NCBI GenBank assembly: GCA_016182605.1
Contig: JACPGE010000105.1
Span: forward strand, 1 to 58,190
Source: Candidatus Hydrogenedentota bacterium
Lineage (GTDB): Bacteria; Hydrogenedentota; Hydrogenedentia; Hydrogenedentales; JAEUWI01
Length of the DNA: 58,190 bases
Reading direction: 5' to 3'
Shown here: piece after piece, positions 53,271-58,190 of the stretch
Numbering within the stretch: position 1 is the stretch's first letter
Layout of the letters: each line of letters starts with the position of its first letter
The notes under the pieces: model-generated
What the model saw: only the letters and a program-made list of their open reading frames with translations
Told to the model about the DNA's origin: nothing
The model's database searches: none
Translations under genes and position numbers: made by a program

Positions 53271-54800
53271 GTGAAGCGAATGCGAACTCCAATCCTGTGT
53301 GCGCTTGCGATACTATGCGCTCTCGCCGGCATGCGCATGTACTGGAACTCAGGCCAATCGCAAGACTGGCCCGCGAGCATGGCCGAACAGCTCAGGAGTC
53401 CGAGTAATGTCCGTGACATGATTCAACGCGCACAAGAATCGGCCAATGCAATCCAGAACTGGAACGACGCGCAGGTGGAGGAAGTTCTGCACTGGTATAT
53501 CTTTGAAATGGACGATGAAAGCGGTGTAAAGGCGGTGGTTACGGCTCAGGCGCTCTACACCCTTGGAAAACGGACCCACCCTTTTCTATTGCGAATGATG
53601 GACGACCCGTCTCTTCGGGATGCACTGTTGAGTGCGCCCGGCAATCCCTCCGCACCTGCTGCGGATAAAGAACCAACGCCGCCCTTCGAGCGGCTCTGCA
53701 AACTGTTCTATGGCGATGCGCCCGCTGAGACGGTGGGCAAACTCGCTCCCTTCCTCAATGCAGAGGCCGATACCGTGCGCAATAGCGCGGCGCTGCTCCT
53801 GGGCGAGACTGCAACCGCTGAAGCGGTCTCTCCAATCCGTGCCGCATTGGCGGAAGCAGAGACCCGGGATGCCGTTATTTCCGGACTGGCATCTGCCGTA
53901 GAGAAGAACCATGTTGACCCGCAATGCGCATCGGCATTGTTCGAGGAAATCGACGCTCTTCTTGCTGTCGAAGACCACAGCTCTGACATCAGACAGACTA
54001 TTTGCTCGGTGCTCCTGGGCCTTGATCGGGAACGCTCCATAGAATTGTTTAGCACGGGGGAATACTTCCAGCCCGGATTTAATGGCATCAACGACGTACT
54101 CACCGTACTCTCGCAGGCGCGCGTAGTCCTCCCTCGCGATCGGCTTCTTGCCCTGCTGGAGAGTCTGATGGCCGCCCCGGAAGGGGCGCGGAACACGGAT
54201 GCAATTGCCAGTACTGCCACTTTGCTGGGCGCTCAGCGCGCCCCGGAAGACCGCCCAATCCTGGAATCGCTCCTGAATTACACCGAACCGATCGCAGAAA
54301 CGGATACGACAAAGGCTGAAGACGTCAAGGGGGACACGGAAAAGGTACGCATGGGTGCCGCTGACGGATTGCTGGTGTCATACGGCCTGGATCAGGCGGA
54401 AGAGAAAATCTGGGACATGTTGGATTCAAACCGTGAAAGCGAACTCACTGTCCCACAACGCCGCCTGAATGCCGTCTTCGGACTTGACGGCGAAGTCAAC
54501 AACGGTGGTTTCGAGCAGTACTTTTTCAATTCAGACGGAGCCCATTGGAAAGACGCACGTGATGGACTGGATGCCATGAAATCGTCCGAGCGCGCGGCTC
54601 TGCTTCGACAAGCCTGTGCGCTCTTCGGCGCCGCCGGACCTGCAGAGGATAGAGAAGAACGATGTAAACAACTCAAACGGATAGAACAGGCGGATGAAGC
54701 CGCTTTCGATAGACTCACCGACGCCTACTATGATTGCAGTGAAAACTTGGCGTTGCGCTCGGCGAGATACATTCTGGAGAACGCCGAAGCCTTTCAGTAG
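53271..54800 (+). CDS. HEAT-repeat protein with a C-terminal DUF4375 (DMP19-like) domain
   Basis: A 509-residue protein. GTG at 53271 follows AGGGA by 8 bases and gives MKRMRTPILCALAILCALAGM, a signal peptide or anchor. Residues 90-360 are helical repeats like HEAT (KLAPFLNAEADTVRNSAALLLGETATAEAVSPIRAALAEA). The C-terminal 120 residues contain LNAVFGLDGEVNNGGFEQYFFNSDG, the hallmark of DUF4375, the fold of the DNA-mimic protein DMP19. The segment is followed by many Glu/Asp residues. An extracytoplasmic DUF4375 would not mimic DNA, so the role here is open. Codon use is less GC-biased than neighbours. Confidence 0.82.
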   Translation: MKRMRTPILCALAILCALAGMRMYWNSGQSQDWPASMAEQLRSPSNVRDMIQRAQESANAIQNWNDAQVEEVLHWYIFEMDDESGVKAVVTAQALYTLGKRTHPFLLRMMDDPSLRDALLSAPGNPSAPAADKEPTPPFERLCKLFYGDAPAETVGKLAPFLNAEADTVRNSAALLLGETATAEAVSPIRAALAEAETRDAVISGLASAVEKNHVDPQCASALFEEIDALLAVEDHSSDIRQTICSVLLGLDRERSIELFSTGEYFQPGFNGINDVLTVLSQARVVLPRDRLLALLESLMAAPEGARNTDAIASTATLLGAQRAPEDRPILESLLNYTEPIAETDTTKAEDVKGDTEKVRMGAADGLLVSYGLDQAEEKIWDMLDSNRESELTVPQRRLNAVFGLDGEVNNGGFEQYFFNSDGAHWKDARDGLDAMKSSERAALLRQACALFGAAGPAEDREERCKQLKRIEQADEAAFDRLTDAYYDCSENLALRSARYILENAEAFQ

Positions 54801-54919
54801 GATTCGAAGCTCTGTCCATAATCGGCGTTGCACATCACCTTTGACGATACCGTGCCTCCTCCAGCATTCGAGCCACCCACATGGTACCCATCGACTGCAG
54901 TCCATCGTTCCTGGGACAT
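54794..54919 (-). pseudogene. 5' remnant of a second O-methyltransferase gene
   Basis: A minus-strand frame starts MSQERWTAVDGY after a good GAGGAAG site; 9 of its first 12 residues equal the start of the O-methyltransferase at 52959 (MSQEQWSAVDEY), and 30 of the first 36 bases match. Similarity then stops and the frame ends after 41 codons, at the end of the HEAT gene. It looks like the stump of a duplicated and deleted gene. Confidence 0.55.
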
Positions 54920-55262
54920 GGCTTCCTCTTCTCCAGTTGGGCACCACTTAACCTCTGTCGAACGGCAGATTCTACCCAAAATGCCGTCGTGCGTGATTCG
55001 GTTCCCTCGGACAATCCTGCGCGGACACCGTACTTTACCGAATCTTCACCATATCATGGCGCCAAATTAATCCTCATTCCTTTTTGTCGTGTTACACTAA
55101 TATCTTCCGCAACGGCGTGCAATGATTTCGCGTCCGGCTCCATGGGACGGCACGCAAGACTCACCCCGTTGCTGAATGACTTTGAATCAACATGTACGGG
55201 CGCTTCGCAGGGCCTTTCGGGCTCAGGGAGCCCGGCCCGTATCCAATACAAGGAGACCCATC
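54801..55262. other. Intergenic region with gene remnant
   Basis: About 460 bases that include the O-methyltransferase stump on the minus strand. A TGTTACACT (55090-55098), an extended -10 form, could serve the small gene at 55263. No other gene was supported. Confidence 0.4.
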
Positions 55263-55391
55263 ATGGGAGACAAGAGCCAAAAAGGCAAAGACAAAGACCG
55301 AAAACAGAAGGCTGCAAAGGAAGTGAAAGACCAGCAGAAAAAGCATGACAAGCAAGAAGTGCTGATGCCTGAAGTAGCCAAGGCGAAATAG
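55263..55391 (+). CDS. Very small Lys-rich protein
   Basis: A 42-residue highly charged protein, MGDKSQKGKDKDRKQKAAKE followed by more Lys/Gln/Asp and ending LMPEVAKAK. AAGGAGA lies 8 bases upstream of the ATG, the best support for it being real. It is predicted to be a soluble helix or disordered. I do not know its function; nucleic-acid or stress association would be a guess. Confidence 0.6.
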   Translation: MGDKSQKGKDKDRKQKAAKEVKDQQKKHDKQEVLMPEVAKAK

Positions 55392-55401
55392 CCTTGGAAT
55401 A

Positions 55402-55507
55402 GGGACATCCAGCCTGCCGGGCAACGGTCGACAGCCGCCTCCAGAGTTCTCCCAGTTTGACGGGATGCTTCGACGCTGAAGACTATGTATAAACAGGTGG
55501 ATGTCCC
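55402..55507. repeat. Imperfect inverted repeat flanking about 86 bases
   Basis: GGGACATCCA at 55402-55411 is the complement of 55498-55507; with one-base gaps the match extends on both sides (GAAT outside, CCTG inside). It lies just after the Lys-rich gene and could be a small non-autonomous element or a long-range hairpin. Confidence 0.4.
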
Positions 55508-55556
55508 ATTCTTGCCGTGTAGACCCGACTGCGGCCAGGGCGCCATAATTGTTTCC

Positions 55557-56219
55557 ATGGATCCTCGACAGTTGTTTACCGAACAATGCGGGCCCTACGA
55601 ATTATTCATTCGCAGTGCCGGCTACACCCAAGGGCTTCGGACCTTTTTCGTTCGCTCAGGTATGCTTCGGCCCGGTTCCCGCATTCTTGACGCGGGTTGC
55701 GGTACCGGCGCGCTCAGTCTTGCCATGCGCGAAGCTGCACTGCGCCTTCAATTCACTCCCCCGGCAATACAGGGCTTTGACCTCACGCCAGCCATGCTGG
55801 AGCGCTTTCGCAACACCCTCGTGGCGCACGGCATCGACAATGCCGAGCTGGTGCAGTCCAATGTTCTCCACTTGGACGCCCTGCCTGCGTCGTGGAATAA
55901 CTACGACCTCATCGCAACGGCATCGATGATGGAGTACCTTTCGCGGAATGAGTTCAACGCCGCCCTTCGTGGCCTTCGCGCTCGTCTGAGCGATAACGGC
56001 GCCCTGCTCCTCTTCATTACCCGGCGCAACTGGATTACACGACCGCTGATCGGGCGGTGGTGGCACGCCAATCTTTACACGGCGAAGGAGATTCAGGCCG
56101 CATTCCAGGAAGCCGGGTTTCCCAGGCCGGCGTTCCACCGATTCCCCTTTCCGTATGGCTATCTCAACGTATGGGGATACATCGTTGAAGCCCCAGCCGG
56201 CTTCCACACGCCACCATGA
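55557..56219 (+). CDS. Class I SAM-dependent methyltransferase
   Basis: A 220-residue methyltransferase with the SAM motif ILDAGCGTGALSL at about 43-55, acidic loop QGFDLTPAMLERF, and post-I region YDLIATASMMEYLS. The C-terminal part (RRNWITRPLIGRWWHANLYTAKEIQAAFQEAGF) is like small-molecule methyltransferases of the Methyltransf_11/25 group. The substrate is not evident. The ribosome site before ATG 55557 is weak. It precedes the AbrB gene by about 70 bases, which has its own promoter. Confidence 0.85.
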   Translation: MDPRQLFTEQCGPYELFIRSAGYTQGLRTFFVRSGMLRPGSRILDAGCGTGALSLAMREAALRLQFTPPAIQGFDLTPAMLERFRNTLVAHGIDNAELVQSNVLHLDALPASWNNYDLIATASMMEYLSRNEFNAALRGLRARLSDNGALLLFITRRNWITRPLIGRWWHANLYTAKEIQAAFQEAGFPRPAFHRFPFPYGYLNVWGYIVEAPAGFHTPP

Positions 56220-56240
56220 AAATGGGATTTTCTTTGTATA

Positions 56241-56269
56241 TTGACAAATCAGGATTTTCAGGCTATACT
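56241..56269 (+). promoter_or_regulatory. Near-consensus sigma-70 promoter of the AbrB-like gene
   Basis: TTGACA (56241-56246), exactly 17 bases, TATACT (56264-56269): perfect -35 and 5-of-6 -10. The start would be near 56276, only about 16 bases before the ATG. A near-palindrome, CTGATTCTAGATTCAG (56268-56283), covers that position and could be an operator for autoregulation. Confidence 0.85.
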
Positions 56270-56291
56270 GATTCTAGATTCAGGAGGTCCC

Positions 56292-56558
56292 ATGGCGAAG
56301 AAACAATGTTGCAGCCCCGTAACCCTGCCGGACGGCGGCTTCCAGGTGGAGGCCGTGCTGAGCGTGGACGAACGCGGGCAGATGATTCTCCCGAAAGAAT
56401 TCCGGACGAAAGCCGGCATCCAGCCAGGCGACAAGCTGGCCCTGGTCAGTTTTGAACGGGACGGCACGCTGTGTTGCGCGTGCCTCATCAAGACCGAAAA
56501 CTTTGCCGGCATGATTAAGAGCATGCTGGGCCCGATGGTCGACGAGATCGCACGCTGA
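56292..56558 (+). CDS. AbrB/SpoVT-type protein resembling HgcAB-associated (HgcC-like) proteins
   Basis: An 88-residue protein with a Cys-rich start (MAKKQCCSPV), a swapped-hairpin AbrB DNA-binding domain (VEAVLSVDERGQMILPKEFRTKAGIQPGDKLALV), a CC pair (LCCACLIK) and a C-terminal helix (AGMIKSMLGPMVDEI). From memory this matches the small family annotated beside hgcAB and arsenite methyltransferase genes; no hgcA or hgcB is in the window. AGGAGG is 4-5 bases before the ATG. The cysteines may sense a metalloid or thiol state. The arsenite methyltransferase gene lies 185 bases downstream, beyond a dispersed repeat. Confidence 0.85.
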   Translation: MAKKQCCSPVTLPDGGFQVEAVLSVDERGQMILPKEFRTKAGIQPGDKLALVSFERDGTLCCACLIKTENFAGMIKSMLGPMVDEIAR

Positions 56559-56713
56559 CCCGCATATTTCACCACTTCAAAGCTTCTTTGCAACTGGCTC
56601 GACCTGGAAGGTAGTGAAATATGCTCAGCGTGACGATGTTGCTGGCGTTCACTGGGTAGGCTAAATCACGGGCTGTCTGGCGATACCGCCGTGCATGTTT
56701 ATCCGGGCTAAAC
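56559..56713. repeat. Dispersed repeat, copy 2 (shorter form)
   Basis: The second copy of the repeat at 26936-27145. It starts at the base after the AbrB stop codon, with CCCGCATATTTCACCACTT (56559-56577). The inverted partner GTAGTGAAATATGC is at 56611-56624 and the conserved 89-base segment at 56611-56699 (82 of 89 bases identical to copy 1). It separates the AbrB-like and arsenite methyltransferase genes, so it lies in their shared transcript or supplies the second gene with signals. Confidence 0.8.
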
Positions 56714-56743
56714 CCCCTCCCCCAACCCCAAGGAGTTCATGCC

Positions 56744-57595
56744 ATGTCTGACACGTACATCCACGAAGAAGTGAAGAAGCGTTACAGCCAGTTCGCGAAA
56801 GACGATGCGGGCCGCACCCAGGCGGCACCGGCGCGGGGTTGTTGTGGCGGCGGCGGCACATCGGTGGCCGAGGCCGTGAGCAAGACGGTGGGCTACACGG
56901 CGGACGAACTCCACGCCATCCCTGCGGGCGCCAATCTCGGACTGGGCTGCGGCAACCCCACGGCCTTCGCCGCAATCTCAGAAGGCCAGACCGTGCTCGA
57001 TCTGGGCTCGGGCGGCGGCATCGATTGTTTCCTCGCCGCGAAGAAGGTGGGCGCGGACGGGCACGTGATCGGCGTGGACATGACGCCGGAAATGCTGGAA
57101 CGCGCACGGGCGAACGCGGAGAAGGGCGGCTTCACCAACGTGGAGTTCCGTCAGGGCCACATCGAGGCGCTGCCCGTGGAAGACCACTCTGTCGATGTGG
57201 TGATCTCCAACTGCGTCATCAATCTTTCACCGGACAAGCCGCAGGTCTTCCGCGAGATCGCGCGCGTGCTCAAGCCCGGCGGCCAGATTTTCGTTTCCGA
57301 TCTGGTGCTTCTGCGCAAGCTGCCGTTTTTCCTGCGGCGCAGCATGGCGCTCTACGCGGGCTGCATCGCCGGTGCCATGATCAAGGAAGACTACCTCCAG
57401 GCGATGCGCAACGCGGGCCTGGGCCGCGTGACCGTACAGAGCGAATCGCGCTATACACTCGAAGCGCTCGGCGCCGATCCGAACCTGAAGAACATCGTGC
57501 GCATCATCAAGTGGATTCCGCCCCTGAAAAACATGGCCGAGTCGGTGGTGAGCGTCAAGGTGAACGCGGTCAAGCCAACGTGCTGCGGGGGCTGA
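56744..57595 (+). CDS. arsM: Arsenite methyltransferase
   Basis: A 283-residue SAM-dependent methyltransferase with the arsenite-enzyme pattern: GCCGGGG near residue 32, [13 protein letters not shown] (Cys69), the SAM motif DLGSGGGID (86-94), [11 protein letters not shown] (Cys157) and YAGCIAGA (Cys207). The Cys69/157/207 set matches the As(III)-binding cysteines of ArsM. The protein ends with a CCGG tail. It converts arsenite to methylated, partly volatile species. AAGGAG lies 8 bases before the ATG. It is probably co-regulated with the AbrB-like gene upstream. Confidence 0.94.
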   Translation: MSDTYIHEEVKKRYSQFAKDDAGRTQAAPARGCCGGGGTSVAEAVSKTVGYTADELHAIPAGANLGLGCGNPTAFAAISEGQTVLDLGSGGGIDCFLAAKKVGADGHVIGVDMTPEMLERARANAEKGGFTNVEFRQGHIEALPVEDHSVDVVISNCVINLSPDKPQVFREIARVLKPGGQIFVSDLVLLRKLPFFLRRSMALYAGCIAGAMIKEDYLQAMRNAGLGRVTVQSESRYTLEALGADPNLKNIVRIIKWIPPLKNMAESVVSVKVNAVKPTCCGG

Positions 57596-57597
57596 AA

Positions 57598-57956
57598 CTC
57601 CTGAAGCGGCAACAAATCCTGCAACCCGTCCAGTGGCATTCCTGGGACGTGGCAGTGCCAATCCTTCATGAGCTTGGCCGCCACGTCCGGGCAAGCAGGA
57701 GACTGGCGAGAAAAAGCCGGACCAAAGGCTCGTCTTTGCAGGACTCCAAACCGTTCATGGCCTCTCGCGCATCCTTGATGCGCCTGGAGTTTCTACATTT
57801 TCTGACGAGTTCTTCGTCAGTATTCAGACTATTCATCACCTGATTTCTTCCGTCTTGCGCGCGCGCTTCGCATTTTGAGTCGGTCTATTTTATTTCTATT
57901 GACAAACCGACGCATAGGTGGTTTAATCGCCTCGGGCCAATACAGGAGGAGTCCGC
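57598..57956. other. Intergenic region after arsM with a 19-base sequence shared with the window start
   Basis: About 360 bases. CTGGAGTTTCTACATTTTC (57784-57802) is the exact complement of 121-139 at the other end of the window. A 51-codon minus-strand frame (start near 57843) crosses it but has no good ribosome site. A strong promoter for the next gene lies at 57899-57927. Confidence 0.45.
57899..57927 (+). promoter_or_regulatory. Sigma-70 promoter of the HARE-HTH-like gene
   Basis: TTGACA (57899-57904), 17 bases, TTTAAT (57922-57927). The start would be near 57934, about 20 bases before the ATG at 57957, which has AGGAGGAG just upstream. Confidence 0.75.
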
Positions 57957-58190
57957 ATGGACAAGGAATTGCGCGACACTATATTGGAGGCTATGGAGCA
58001 GGGATTGGAGGCCCAGTTGCGCGCTGTCCGGCGTTTGCGCCATGAGCCTTCTGCGGAGGCTGCCGCACACTCCAGAAAAAGTATGTCACAAGTCGATATG
58101 GCCTATGACATACTTGCAAAAACCGGCAAACCCCTGCACGTAACACTGTTGCTCGAGCGGATTGAGAACGCCTTCAAGGTCCACGTGGAC
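57957..58190 (+). CDS. N-terminal part of a HARE-HTH-like protein (truncated by window edge)
   Basis: The first 78 residues are visible. Residues 1-38 form a charged helix (MDKELRDTILEAMEQGLEAQ). From about 43 the sequence MSQVDMAYDILAKTGKPLHVTLLLERIENAF resembles a HARE-HTH winged-helix domain (A-Y-x-I-L...GKPLH pattern), found in RNA polymerase delta subunits and DNA-modification proteins. AGGAGGAG and a near-consensus promoter make the start firm. The rest of the gene lies outside the window. Confidence 0.75.
   Translation, partial: MDKELRDTILEAMEQGLEAQLRAVRRLRHEPSAEAAAHSRKSMSQVDMAYDILAKTGKPLHVTLLLERIENAFKVHVD

Noticed and set aside
56292-56558. Mercury methylation locus (hgcA/hgcB) implied by the HgcC-like protein
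   Set aside because: No corrinoid protein or ferredoxin gene is present; the neighbour is an arsenite methyltransferase.
57598-57845. 51-codon minus-strand frame after arsM (start near 57843)
   Set aside because: No proper ribosome-site spacing and no recognisable protein; kept only as part of the repeat note.

Overview
The window is GC-rich bacterial chromosome, most likely from a member of the PVC/Hydrogenedentota-like environmental lineages. This placement is inference from gene content: a DUF1559-type pilin with a terminal H-X10-DG element, two ECF sigma factors fused to a membrane segment and carboxypeptidase-regulatory-like domains, a secreted FAD-dependent oxidoreductase, SUMF1-like and YfhO proteins, and an AbrB protein resembling the HgcAB-associated family. 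No rRNA, tRNA, CRISPR array or intact transposase was seen.

Layout. 1-5.6 kb (mostly minus strand): an M6-type metalloprotease, a lipoprotein, a polytopic membrane protein and an FHA/sigma-54 activator. 6.0-13.5 kb: the first sigma-TM-carboxypeptidase-regulatory fusion, a DUF1559 pilin, a beta-propeller phytase, a SUMF1-like membrane protein with a GNAT acetyltransferase, and a glycine-zipper lipoprotein overlapping a small membrane protein. 13.5-16.6 kb: a sodium/solute symporter and an ExbB-ExbD-ExbD operon. 17.0-23.4 kb (plus): a YfhO-type protein, a lipoprotein, a PIG-L deacetylase, a SIMPL-like protein and a secreted glycoside-hydrolase-like protein. 23.5-33 kb: a multi-PAS histidine kinase, a pilin-like protein, a soluble histidine kinase, a secreted FAD enzyme, and icd plus serA. 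33.5-44 kb: a PilT-like ATPase and a five-gene minus-strand exopolysaccharide-type operon (ExeA-like ATPase, TPR membrane protein, Poly_export-secretin fusion, Wzz/BY-kinase, O-antigen ligase family protein), with a near-consensus promoter at 44291-44319. Divergent from it, 44.6-48.8 kb holds a translationally coupled lasso-peptide-like maturation operon (HprK-like kinase, sulfotransferase, PqqD/B1, B2 protease, asparagine-synthase-like cyclase) with no recognisable precursor gene. 49.2-51.9 kb: the second sigma fusion. 52-58.2 kb: a patchy region with a perfect 30-bp inverted repeat, a frameshifted O-methyltransferase and a remnant of a second copy, a HEAT/DUF4375 protein, a tiny Lys-rich protein, a methyltransferase, an AbrB-arsenite methyltransferase pair separated by a dispersed repeat, and a truncated HARE-HTH-like gene.

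How the parts fit. The best candidate for an undescribed system is the divergent pair at 35-48.8 kb: a polysaccharide machine whose outer-membrane channel appears to be a secretin carrying an export-protein domain, facing a peptide-tailoring operon with phosphorylation, sulfation, leader recognition, proteolysis and cyclisation functions. The two sigma fusions are a second, independent point of interest: transcription factors anchored in the membrane with extracytoplasmic sensor-like domains and no visible separate anti-sigma gene.
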